This document shows, in pieces, positions 52,990-61,155 of a DNA stretch of 64,000 bases (within the stretch, counting starts at the first letter, position 1; each line of letters opens with the position of its first letter). Location: contig CAZFIV010000019.1 in NCBI GenBank assembly GCA_964519665.1, forward strand, positions 1 through 64,000, given 5' to 3'. The notes below the pieces were generated by a model. That model saw only the letters and a program-made list of their open reading frames with translations, had not been told where the DNA came from and searched no databases. The stretch comes from JANQQN01 sp964519665 (GTDB taxonomy: Bacteria; Myxococcota; Kuafuiibacteriia; Kuafuiibacteriales; Kuafuiibacteriaceae). The translations under genes were made by a program, and so were the position numbers.

Positions 52990-54168
52990 CTATTCGGCGT
53001 AAAGGGCGACCTTCTCGGCGGCGATATCGGCCAGGCGCCGGGTTTCGTCCCAGTCGGGGTGGCGAATGATGAAGAAGCCGTCGCTCAGCAGCGTCGCCCT
53101 CCAGTTGCGGCGCACAGACCCTACGGGTAGCAGCCGTTCTTCCACCAGCCAGCGGCCGGCATGCGAACGGATCGTCTCGACGCCATCGATCCTCTGTATC
53201 CGGCCTTGGCCGACGGCGCGTTTGAAGACGATGGCCGCGTTATACAAGCGCTTGGTCGGCGCCTGGAATGAGTGCCAGCACACCGCCCGTGCCCACTCTC
53301 GAAACAGGTCGATGTCGCAGGTGTAGTTCATCTGGTCGACGAGATGAGCGCCTCCTGGACGAGCCCCGATCTCGCCGAAGACGGCCTCGCCCCCTTCGGT
53401 CAGGAACCATTCCATGTGTGTAAAGCCGTCATGCATGTGCAGTGCGTCCAGCACCCGACGTCCGAGCTCGATCCCCGCTTGCAGGTGGGGTTGCGTCATG
53501 TCCCGAACGGTGATGATGACCGGGCTGAGAGATTCGTTGGAGCGCGCGATCAGCGGTCGGGGCAGATACTCGGCAACGTTCTCGAATGCCGGCCGACCTT
53601 CGATGCAAACGGTGTCGAACGTGAATTCGCGACCATCGATGAACTCCTCGACGCTCACCTCGGGCACGTGGAGGACCGCCTTGAGGATCCGTTCGAGCTC
53701 CGACGCCGAGTCGATGCGGTAAGTGTCAGCGCTGCCGGCTCCCGCGATCGGCTTGACGATCAACGGGTACCCCAGCTCTTCCGCCGCCGCGCGGACCTCC
53801 CGCACGGTTCGGCAGCGATGAGCGTAGGGGACCCGTAACCCCGCTGCGGCTACCCGTTGCTTCATTACTTGTTTGTCGCGAAATCCGAGTGCGACGTCAT
53901 ACGTCATGCCCGGTATTCCCCACCGTTCACGCATTCGGGCCGCCAGCAGGATAAGGGGCTCCCAATTCGTAAGAATCCGGTCCACCCGGTGACCGCGCAG
54001 CCAGCGGGCCGTTTCGTTCAGCACGGCGCCTTCATCGATGATCCGCGGCACCGCCAAGTATCCGTGCAAGTAGCGGGCGATGTCCCGCGGAAGCGCGGTC
54101 TTGGGCGTGTCACCAACGCCGAAGACACGCGCGCCGACCTGCGCGAGGCCTCGAACATACTGAGGCAT
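52990..54168 (-). CDS. ATP-grasp ligase (start codon not canonical)
   Basis: From ATG 54168 the product is 392 residues, but this truncates the first beta-strand. In frame upstream lie codons for VLFLAPTYPPE, homologous to the N-termini of the genes at 61156 and 54286, and no ATG, GTG or TTG lies between the in-frame stop at 54256-54258 and 54168. Translation may begin at a rare codon (ATC 54207 or CTG 54198), or there is a sequence error. ATP-grasp marks are FRDKQVMKQRV, LIVKPIAGAGSADTY, FTHMEWF and GEIGARPGG. It would ligate a carboxylate to an amine with ATP. It is divergent from the paralogous gene at 54286. Confidence 0.88.
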   Translation of the reverse strand: MPQYVRGLAQVGARVFGVGDTPKTALPRDIARYLHGYLAVPRIIDEGAVLNETARWLRGHRVDRILTNWEPLILLAARMRERWGIPGMTYDVALGFRDKQVMKQRVAAAGLRVPYAHRCRTVREVRAAAEELGYPLIVKPIAGAGSADTYRIDSASELERILKAVLHVPEVSVEEFIDGREFTFDTVCIEGRPAFENVAEYLPRPLIARSNESLSPVIITVRDMTQPHLQAGIELGRRVLDALHMHDGFTHMEWFLTEGGEAVFGEIGARPGGAHLVDQMNYTCDIDLFREWARAVCWHSFQAPTKRLYNAAIVFKRAVGQGRIQRIDGVETIRSHAGRWLVEERLLPVGSVRRNWRATLLSDGFFIIRHPDWDETRRLADIAAEKVALYAE

Positions 54169-54285
54169 TTCGGGTGGATACGTCGGGGCTAAGAACAGGA
54201 CGTCGATGACCCGACACTCTATCCGACGGATGGGTTTTGTCCACCGTCGATAGCTTCATGCGGCCGCGTCGGGTAGCCATGAATC

Positions 54286-55500
54286 ATGCGCAATGTCGTC
54301 TTTGTAGCGCCCTTTCCGGCGGAAGCCACGCTTCGGTTTCTGCGGGCCGCGCGCCGACTCGAGGGGATTCGCCTGCTGGGCGTCGCTCATACGCCGCCGA
54401 CCGGCGACGATGGTCAGCTCTTCGACTTCATCGCCCGCGTCGAGGACCCGCTCAGCGCTACGGCGATGGCGGCCGCGATAGAGGGACTGCAGCGCCGCTT
54501 TGGCCCGATCTCCCGAATCCTGGGGATCCTCGAGCACATCCAAGTGCAGCTGGCGCAGCTGCGAGCCCGTTTCGGCGTCGAGGGCTTGTCGTTGGAGGCC
54601 GCCGAGAGGTTTAGAGACAAGACTCGGATGAAAGCGGCCCTTCAGGCGGCGGGGCTACCCACCGCTCGATTTCGGCTGCTCGAGACGATGCAGGACGCGC
54701 GGGACTTCGTCCGGGAGGTCGGTCTACCGATCATCCTCAAACCCCCGGCGGGCATGGGCTGCAAGGCGACCTTCCGAATTACTCGATCCGAGCAGCTCGA
54801 GCCCGCGGTGAGGGCTCTCGCGCCCGGACCCCACGAGACTCTGCTCGCGGAAGAGCTGGTGGTTGGTCAGGAGCATAGTATGGAATCGGTCACCGTGGGC
54901 GGTGACGTGAAGATGCTGTCGCTGACCGAGTACTCGCCCACCCCTCTCGAGGTCGTCGAAAACCCGTGGATTCAGTGGTGCGTGGTCGCGCCTCGGTACA
55001 TCGATGGATCGGAGTACGAAGAAATCAAGCGCATCGGGACGGAAGCGGTGCGGGCGCTCGGTCTGCGGTCCGGGCTGACGCATATGGAGTGGTTCCGTCG
55101 GCCCGATGGGAGCTTGGCGGTCGGGGAGATCGCCGCCCGTCCGCCCGGAGCCAACATCGTTCGTCTCACCGGTTTGGCGCACGACACCAGCATGTATCGG
55201 GCCTGGGCTCGGGCCGAGATCGACGACGTCTTCGAAGGGCCCTGGCCGCGTCGCTACGCGACTGGTGCTGCGTTCTTGCGAGGGGTTGGGCAGGGACGGG
55301 TCATCGGCGTCGACGGAGTCGCAAAGATCCATGCCGAGCTTGGATCCATTGTCGTCGAAGCCAAGCTCCCGCCCCTGGGCGCAGTCAAGAGCGCTTCGTA
55401 CGAGGGCGATGGGTACGTACTGGTTCGTCATCCGGACACGGACGTGGTGCGTGAAGGCCTGCGCCGAGTAATCGAGACCATTCGAGTCTATTACGGTTGA
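54286..55500 (+). CDS. ATP-grasp ligase (paralogue)
   Basis: This encodes 404 residues. Motifs match those of the 52990 and 61156 proteins: VVFVAPFPAE at the N-terminus, RFRDKTRMKAALQAAG, PIILKPPAGMGCKATF, LTHMEWFRR and GEIAARPPGAN. This places it in the same ATP-grasp subgroup, forming an amide or ester from a carboxyl phosphate intermediate in the cytosol. Its C-terminal 70 residues contain GVGQGRVIGVDGV, similar to the 52990 protein's VGQGRIQRIDGV. The glycogen synthase gene starts 44 bp downstream on the same strand and is probably co-transcribed. Confidence 0.9.
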   Translation: MRNVVFVAPFPAEATLRFLRAARRLEGIRLLGVAHTPPTGDDGQLFDFIARVEDPLSATAMAAAIEGLQRRFGPISRILGILEHIQVQLAQLRARFGVEGLSLEAAERFRDKTRMKAALQAAGLPTARFRLLETMQDARDFVREVGLPIILKPPAGMGCKATFRITRSEQLEPAVRALAPGPHETLLAEELVVGQEHSMESVTVGGDVKMLSLTEYSPTPLEVVENPWIQWCVVAPRYIDGSEYEEIKRIGTEAVRALGLRSGLTHMEWFRRPDGSLAVGEIAARPPGANIVRLTGLAHDTSMYRAWARAEIDDVFEGPWPRRYATGAAFLRGVGQGRVIGVDGVAKIHAELGSIVVEAKLPPLGAVKSASYEGDGYVLVRHPDTDVVREGLRRVIETIRVYYG

Positions 55501-55544
55501 CCTGTCAGGGGCACCGTGATGCCTCGATTGGGCAGGTGAACGCC

Positions 55545-56999
55545 ATGCGAATTGCCTTCGTGACTTCCGAAATCGCACCCTTTGCCAAAGTTGGAGGGCT
55601 TGCAGACGTGGGTGGAGCGCTTCCGGTCGAGCTGCATCGGCGCGGTCACGAAGTCCTGGTCATCGCTCCGTTGTATCGGCGCTCCCGTCAAGGCGGTTTC
55701 GCCTTCGAGCCCGTGGCGGGTCTCGAGCGCATCCCTCTCAACTTCGGTCCCTATCGAGCGCACTTCGGTTTGGCGACGGCCGTGCTGCCGCAGTCCGACC
55801 TGAAAGTCTATTTCGTCGACAACCCCGCGCTGTACGACCGTGAAGGCATCTACACCGAAGACGCCGACGAGCATCTGCGGTACATCGCGTTGTGTTACGC
55901 CGCGTTGGCGGTGTGTCAGCACATGGGCTTCTCACCCGACATCGTGCACGCGAACGACTGGCAGACCGCCTTGCTACCGCTGATTCTCAAGGCTCGCGTC
56001 GCCTGGGACCGACAGCGATTCGAGAAGACGAAGAGTGTCCTCACGATTCACAACCTTGCCCACCAAGGGGTGTTCGGGGCTCAAGTACTCCCCGACACCG
56101 GCCTCGCGGACTCGGCGCACCTGTTCCACCAAGACCAGCTGAACGAGGGCATCATCAATCTCATGCTGACGGGCATCTTATATGCGACCGCAGTAACGAC
56201 GGTGAGCCCGACGTATTCGCGAGAGATCCAGCGCGACGACACCGGTGGCATGCTGGCTTCGTTCCTCAGAGCTCGAAGCAGCACGGTTGTCGGCATTCTC
56301 AACGGCATCGGGGCTGATGAGTGGAATCCGGAGACCGACGCCGAGATCGACCAGAACTATTCCATCGACACTCTGGATCGAAAGGAAGCCAACAAGCGCG
56401 ACCTCCTTCGGCAAGTCAAATTGCCATACGTTCCGAACCTCCCGGTGGCGGGAATGGTCTCCCGCCTGACGTACCAAAAAGGGCTCGAGCTGGTCTTCGG
56501 GGCGCTGCCACCGTTGCTCAAGGACGGTCGCCTTCAGTTGGTCGTATTGGGCAGTGGCGCGAGTTCGTATGAACGGCACTTCCAGGCGCTGCAACACCAA
56601 TTCCCAAAGCAGGTTTGCTTCTATCGCGGATTCTCGAATCGGCTGGCCCACCTGATCGAGGCGGGGGCCGATATGTTCTTGATGCCATCCCGCTTCGAGC
56701 CGTGTGGGCTCAACCAGCTGTACAGCTTGCGGTATGGCACCGTTCCGGTCGTTCGACGGACCGGCGGGCTGGCCGATACCGTCATCCCCTTCAATCCCAC
56801 CACCGGCCAGGGGACGGGTTTCGTGTTCGAACAGCTGTCAAGCACGAGTCTATACGGAGCGATTCGGCAGGCGCTCGCCGTGTGGCCGAACCGTCCTGCA
56901 TGGCGTCAGCTGCAGATCAACGGTATGCGCCAAGATTACACGTGGGCTCGACAAGTGGTCGCGTACGAGGAGCTCTATCGTCGGGTTGTGGATCTCTGA
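55545..56999 (+). CDS. glgA: Glycogen synthase (ADP-glucose type)
   Basis: The start at 55545 (MRIAFVTSEIAPFAKVGG) is the standard N-terminus; the frame from 55497 would add an unlikely leader. The 484-residue length is normal. Motifs: FAKVGGLADVGGALP with the Lys-Val-Gly-Gly ADP-binding loop, HANDWQTALLP, and in the second lobe RFEPCGLNQLYSLRYG followed by RRTGGLADTV, with Glu in the EPCG loop. It extends alpha-1,4-glucan using ADP-glucose in the cytosol. Its position between ATP-grasp genes is unusual; no glgB, glgC or glgP genes accompany it. Confidence 0.95.
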   Translation: MRIAFVTSEIAPFAKVGGLADVGGALPVELHRRGHEVLVIAPLYRRSRQGGFAFEPVAGLERIPLNFGPYRAHFGLATAVLPQSDLKVYFVDNPALYDREGIYTEDADEHLRYIALCYAALAVCQHMGFSPDIVHANDWQTALLPLILKARVAWDRQRFEKTKSVLTIHNLAHQGVFGAQVLPDTGLADSAHLFHQDQLNEGIINLMLTGILYATAVTTVSPTYSREIQRDDTGGMLASFLRARSSTVVGILNGIGADEWNPETDAEIDQNYSIDTLDRKEANKRDLLRQVKLPYVPNLPVAGMVSRLTYQKGLELVFGALPPLLKDGRLQLVVLGSGASSYERHFQALQHQFPKQVCFYRGFSNRLAHLIEAGADMFLMPSRFEPCGLNQLYSLRYGTVPVVRRTGGLADTVIPFNPTTGQGTGFVFEQLSSTSLYGAIRQALAVWPNRPAWRQLQINGMRQDYTWARQVVAYEELYRRVVDL

Positions 57000-57018
57000 G
57001 GGGCCCAATCTCGGCGTC

Positions 57019-57036
57019 GGCGGTCGGAGTACCGCC
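57019..57036. terminator. Weak hairpin between convergent genes
   Basis: GGCGGT at 57019-57024 pairs with ACCGCC at 57031-57036 around six bases, between the convergent ends of glgA and the esterase gene. There is no T tract, so assignment as a bidirectional terminator is tentative. Confidence 0.25.
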
Positions 57037-57045
57037 AGTGACGAA

Positions 57046-57777
57046 CTAACGCGTCCAGTCCGCTAGATACAGCGGCAGCTTCTCTCTCCAGGTGATCCAA
57101 TCGTGGTCCCATTGAGGGCCCCACGGGTCGACGCGGTTCGGGATTCCGTGGGAACCCAGCACATGCGCCAGATGCCAGCTATCCCCGATGTTTTCCCATC
57201 GGCCTTCCCCGCAGCCGATCACGATGAACCGGCGCCGAAGGAGCTCGAGACGCGGCCCGTTGATCGAGGGCACGAAGTTCAGTGGCGAGGCATGCCAGTA
57301 ATCTTCGGTAGTCCGATTGGCCCCGATCAGCCGTAGCAGGTCATAGCTGCCGCTCATGGCGAGCGCTCGGGTGAAGACGTCGGGAAACCGGCAGATCATG
57401 GCGACGCTATGAAAGGCACCGATCGAAGCGCCCGTTACCCAGATCGGAATGTCTTCGGTCCGGCAGTCGACCCGTATCGCGGGCACGACCTCGTGGCGGA
57501 TGAACAACTGAAACTGGTTCATCAGCCACATGCGGTGTTCGAGGCTGACGTGGGAAGAAAACAGGCTTCGGCCGGCAACACTATCGACGGAGTAGACTTT
57601 GATCCGCCCCTGAGCGAGCAGGGGACTCAGGACCCGGATCATCAAGAAACGGTCGATTTCCTCGGCGTCGCCCCCGGCGGTCGGTAGGACGAGGACCGGC
57701 TGCCCGTAGACGCCCCATCGGGCGACGGTCACGTCGGTCTGCAGTCGGTCTGAATACCAGCGGTCCTTAAGAAACAT
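57046..57777 (-). CDS. Esterase-fold hydrolase
   Basis: Start 57777 (MFLKDRWYSDRL) overlaps the end of the ATP-grasp gene by 11 bp. The 243-residue protein is a putative esterase-family alpha/beta hydrolase: VLVLPTAGGDAEE, MNQFQLFIRHEVVPAIR, GASIGAFHSV with nucleophile Ser118, and a His in the C-terminal WGPQWDHDWITWREKLP. It has no signal peptide. It would hydrolyse an ester or act as an acyl transferase; its tight coupling with the ATP-grasp gene points to a shared substrate. It is the last gene of the minus-strand run beginning at 62382. Confidence 0.85.
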   Translation of the reverse strand: MFLKDRWYSDRLQTDVTVARWGVYGQPVLVLPTAGGDAEEIDRFLMIRVLSPLLAQGRIKVYSVDSVAGRSLFSSHVSLEHRMWLMNQFQLFIRHEVVPAIRVDCRTEDIPIWVTGASIGAFHSVAMICRFPDVFTRALAMSGSYDLLRLIGANRTTEDYWHASPLNFVPSINGPRLELLRRRFIVIGCGEGRWENIGDSWHLAHVLGSHGIPNRVDPWGPQWDHDWITWREKLPLYLADWTR

Positions 57778-59017
57778 GGGCGCTCTCCTGAGCATCCTGA
57801 CTACGCCAGTCCTGGATACGCTCCCAGAAGAACTCGGTGAAGAGGTCCACTTCGTGGCTCGGGTACATCGAGGCCGTCTTTTCTCGGATCGCTAGTTTCG
57901 CTTCTTTGCTCCCAAAGAAGTTATGGGCGACCTCGTCGAGATGAGGCAGATGCTCGGCGCAGAAAGCGTCGAACCGTTCGGTCTCCAAACGTTCGTCTGC
58001 GATCGCGGCGTAGGCGTCGAGCTTCTCGGTGAAGCTGCGGTCGCTATCAGCGATTTCGAAGAAGGGTTCCCAGTTCAGGTTGACCGCCATCTTTCGGCGG
58101 GTGGCGGCGCAAAAGACGCTCCATCGAACGTAGGCTTTCACCAGCCACGGAAAGTGGAAGTGCAGCGACGTGACCTGCGAGTCGGGACACGGATTCGCGA
58201 AGTCGATCGGATGCCAAACGCCTTCCCGGCGCAAGGATTCTGCGCTGTTGAACTCCCAGCCGAAGAACGTGTTGATCGTGAGGGTGAGCTTTCGGAGGTG
58301 CTCAGCGTCGGCCTGTCCTACGAAGTCTGTTTCGGTTGTGTATCGGTCGTGAAGGGGTTTTCTAGGGTCGTAGTGGACGAGCCGGGTTTGCGGCCCGAAC
58401 CCGATGCAGCGGACGAAGCAGTCGTAGGGGTGCACGGCTGCCTGGACGTGCATGACTTCGGTCCCGCTCTCCTCGTAACCTCGTCGCAGCTCCGCCTCGG
58501 AGGTCGCTCTTCGAACCGAGCGCCATCCCCCGCCGTCGTAAGGCTTCAAAAAGACGGGGTACCCCATGACCTCGCCGGGCTTGGCGATGTCGAAGAGCTT
58601 CGCGTACCGCTGAAGGGTGGAATTGAGGTCGGGGGTGGTTCGATACGACTTCGGAGGCAGCATCCAGGTGTCGGGGATGGGCATGCCCAACCGCATCATC
58701 GCGCAGTAGGAGGTGTGTTTCTCCATCGACTGCAGCGACCACGGGTTGTTGAAGACGTACAGATTGTTGAGCAGGACCGCCTTCTTAATCCACTCGCGAC
58801 TCGTGTGATACCAATGGGTGAGGCGGTCGATGACCAGGTCGTATTTGACCGGTTGTTTGAGATCGAAGGGCTCGATACTGATGCGCTCGACCTCGAACCG
58901 GATGGTCTCGTCGCCGAGCTCGATGTTGAGGTCGAGGTCGCGGATCAAAGCCTCGTAGCAGGTGGGCCAGCATAGGTCCGCTCCGAGCGACAGACCTATT
59001 TTACGTGTGGATTGCAT
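57767..59017 (-). CDS. ATP-grasp protein (divergent, RimK/GSS-like)
   Basis: The 416-residue product is an ATP-grasp of a different subgroup from the three paralogues. It has an N-terminal pre-grasp domain (GLSLGADLCWPTCYEAL), DLVIDRLTHWYHTS, NNPWSLQSMEKHTSY, VFLKPYDGGGWRSVRRA with the ATP-binding Lys and a Gly-rich loop, and NTFFGWEFNSAE. The metal-binding Glu/Asn pair near the C-terminus is less obvious by eye, and FANPCPDSQVTSLHFHFPW may serve. It probably ligates an amino acid to a carboxylate. It starts ten bases after the esterase gene stop and overlaps the following esterase gene. Confidence 0.85.
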   Translation of the reverse strand: MQSTRKIGLSLGADLCWPTCYEALIRDLDLNIELGDETIRFEVERISIEPFDLKQPVKYDLVIDRLTHWYHTSREWIKKAVLLNNLYVFNNPWSLQSMEKHTSYCAMMRLGMPIPDTWMLPPKSYRTTPDLNSTLQRYAKLFDIAKPGEVMGYPVFLKPYDGGGWRSVRRATSEAELRRGYEESGTEVMHVQAAVHPYDCFVRCIGFGPQTRLVHYDPRKPLHDRYTTETDFVGQADAEHLRKLTLTINTFFGWEFNSAESLRREGVWHPIDFANPCPDSQVTSLHFHFPWLVKAYVRWSVFCAATRRKMAVNLNWEPFFEIADSDRSFTEKLDAYAAIADERLETERFDAFCAEHLPHLDEVAHNFFGSKEAKLAIREKTASMYPSHEVDLFTEFFWERIQDWRSQDAQESAHVS

Positions 59018-59027
59018 GTGATAGTAC

Positions 59028-60167
59028 TCATTCGTAGATCATCATCAGCGGTCCAGGGAAGAGCCAGGATAGTCCTTCTCGCAGTCGGTCGCGCCAGTTT
59101 TCCCAATTATGTCCATCGCGGGCTTCAACGAGTTTCGCCTCGTGCCCCGCTTCTTGGAGCAGCGGCAGGAGCGAGCGATTCTCGTAGATCAGCGACTCAT
59201 AGATGCCGCAGCTCAGGAAGATGCGTTCGCTGATGAGGGGGCGCTCGGCCCGGAACTTGTTCATGAAGGTCACGACCGGGTCGAAAACGGGGCCTCGGTG
59301 GTTTCGCTCCCCGATGTCGGTGAAGGCGAAGGAGCCGGACTGTAGAAACAGCCGTCCGAAGAACCGACGATGGCGCCAGGCCGTCGCCAAAGAGGCCACG
59401 GCGCCGAAGCTCGCGCCCATCAGACACCGCGAGCCGGGGTCGCCTCGAAGGGGCAGGGTCGATTCGAGGTGGGGAACGAGCTCTTCGCACACATACCGCG
59501 CGTGGGTGTCGCATGCGGCGTACTCGACGAGCCGATCGGGCGAGTCGATGAACGCGACGATGAGGCTCGGGATTTCATGGTCGGCGATCAGATTGTCGAG
59601 CACGATCCCCAGGCCGGAGTAACGAAGATAGTCGGTTCCGTCGTGGACGACCAACAGCGGGTATCGCTGGGACCGACGGAACTTGGCCGGCAGGTAGAGC
59701 TGACCGCCGCGAGGCTCCCCGAAGGCCTCGGATTGGATTTCCAACGGGCTGAAAGTGCCGCCATCGGTGTCCGGATTATGTTTAGTCCAAGGGGGGACCT
59801 CGTAGCCCTCGCCTTGTAGCACCGAGTTCGCGCCGTACGGATCTCGGGCGAAGTAGGGGTTCAGAGGATCTCGAATCCACTCGCTGTGGCCGGACCGAAC
59901 GATCTCCAGCTTGTACTCGACGCGCGACTTCGGTGGGATCTGAAGCGTTCGATACCAAAGGTTGGTGTTGGGAAGTCGAGCCAGAGGCTGGGCAGACTCG
60001 AGCCCAAAGATGAAATGGCGCAGTTTGACCTCGTCAGCGTCCCCGCGCCACACGAAGGTGGCGGACGGACCCTCGACAATCGGGAATTCGTGGGCATCGA
60101 CCCACGCATCCACCTGGCTCTGGTCCGGCGACTGATCGATCAGGGTTTGAATGGCAAGCTTCTTCAT
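59028..60167 (-). CDS. Esterase with CBM48-like N-terminal domain
   Basis: The 379-residue protein has an N-terminal early-set/CBM48-like module (about residues 30-115: SATFVWRGDADEVKLRHF, NTNLWYRTLQIPP, SRVEYKLEI), of the kind that binds alpha-glucan or linked phosphate groups in glycogen enzymes, followed by a putative esterase domain with nucleophile Ser253 in GASFGAVAS, an Asp in LLVVHDGTDYL-like strands and a His near 357 (RDGHNWENW). It is cytosolic. Together with glgA this argues for a glucan-linked ester. Its stop overlaps the start of neighbouring genes closely; its own start overlaps the S51-like gene's stop by ATGA. Confidence 0.88.
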   Translation of the reverse strand: MKKLAIQTLIDQSPDQSQVDAWVDAHEFPIVEGPSATFVWRGDADEVKLRHFIFGLESAQPLARLPNTNLWYRTLQIPPKSRVEYKLEIVRSGHSEWIRDPLNPYFARDPYGANSVLQGEGYEVPPWTKHNPDTDGGTFSPLEIQSEAFGEPRGGQLYLPAKFRRSQRYPLLVVHDGTDYLRYSGLGIVLDNLIADHEIPSLIVAFIDSPDRLVEYAACDTHARYVCEELVPHLESTLPLRGDPGSRCLMGASFGAVASLATAWRHRRFFGRLFLQSGSFAFTDIGERNHRGPVFDPVVTFMNKFRAERPLISERIFLSCGIYESLIYENRSLLPLLQEAGHEAKLVEARDGHNWENWRDRLREGLSWLFPGPLMMIYE

Positions 60168-61102
60168 GGCTGTCTGAAGGGGCCGATACGGCCATCGGAA
60201 TGGAGCTCGAATATGCCGGACGTGCGCGTGACTTGACCGTCCTGCCAGGTCAGGGCCGAACCGGCGGTCAACGCGAACGATCGGCGGGGTCGAAAGCGCG
60301 ACGCAAAGACTTCGACCCGTTTGCGGTCGGCGCTCAGCCGCTTCTCGGGTTCGGGCAGCACGACGAGCCCGGGGATGAGGCCGAGCCCTTCGCTCAGGAT
60401 CTCCGCGGCCCCCGAGCCTTGCGGGGGGTCGTCGTGGTACAGGACGATCCGATCCGACACCGCCATGGCGCCGGCCGACCAGGCGAACAAGACGTGGTCG
60501 TGGAGCGCATCCGCCAGCCCGAAAAAGAGCAAACGATTGTAGATGGTGGCGACATGGCCGCCGGAGATCGCGACCGATGAGCAGCGCTCGAGGATCGACC
60601 GAATCTCGTCGCGGTGTCGTGCCACCGGGTCGCGTTGGCCGGGTTTCAATTCATCTTCGAAGCGGGCATGAATCTCTCGACAACACTCGATGTGGTACTC
60701 ATCGAGTCGTTGTAGAGCAGCGAGGGAAGCCGCCTCTTCCTCCTCTCGAACGTCTCGAGGAGCGCTTCGGCTCTGAATAATCCGGTGGGCGGCGAGCTCA
60801 TGTTGGAGCCGGATCCGGTAGAAATCCTGCTTGTGACGCAACAGGCGTTGCCGCCGATGGGTCGCCTCCGCGAGCTCGGGATCGTGGTCGAAGACCTCCT
60901 GCTTTCGCCGGCGGAGCTGAAGGTTGATCAGCTCGGCATCGAAGAGTTCACGTAGACCGTCGTCTTCGTCCTCACGCTCTCGCAAGCCGCAAGTGATGGC
61001 GGCGATGGGACCTTCTCGGTGCAGGCCAGCGATCTCGGGGGCCAGCGGCACGTTCGGCCGCTGCGTCCCCATAAGAACAGCCGTTCGAATCGGTGGGCTC
61101 AT
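60164..61102 (-). CDS. Peptidase S51/cyanophycinase-like protein
   Basis: The 312-residue product has the type 1 glutamine amidotransferase-like core of peptidase S51: AVLMGTQRPNV, SSVAISGGHVATIYNRLL and FAWSAGAMAVSDRIVLY, where Ser209 in SAGA is the expected nucleophile. The family cleaves aspartyl or beta-aspartyl bonds, including cyanophycin. A long, charged helical insertion (about residues 60-170, such as LQLRRRKQEVFDHDPELAEA) is unusual and could be an oligomerisation or substrate arm. It overlaps the esterase gene by four bases (ATGA), implying coupled translation in the ligase operon. Confidence 0.82.
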   Translation of the reverse strand: MSPPIRTAVLMGTQRPNVPLAPEIAGLHREGPIAAITCGLREREDEDDGLRELFDAELINLQLRRRKQEVFDHDPELAEATHRRQRLLRHKQDFYRIRLQHELAAHRIIQSRSAPRDVREEEEAASLAALQRLDEYHIECCREIHARFEDELKPGQRDPVARHRDEIRSILERCSSVAISGGHVATIYNRLLFFGLADALHDHVLFAWSAGAMAVSDRIVLYHDDPPQGSGAAEILSEGLGLIPGLVVLPEPEKRLSADRKRVEVFASRFRPRRSFALTAGSALTWQDGQVTRTSGIFELHSDGRIGPFRQP

Positions 61103-61155
61103 GTATCGCGCCGAGCCTGCCGCTTTCGCAGGTCGACGACCAGTGGGCGGTCGCT

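Noticed and set aside
57923..58975. Plus-strand ORF of 350 residues
   Set aside because: Antisense to the divergent ATP-grasp gene.
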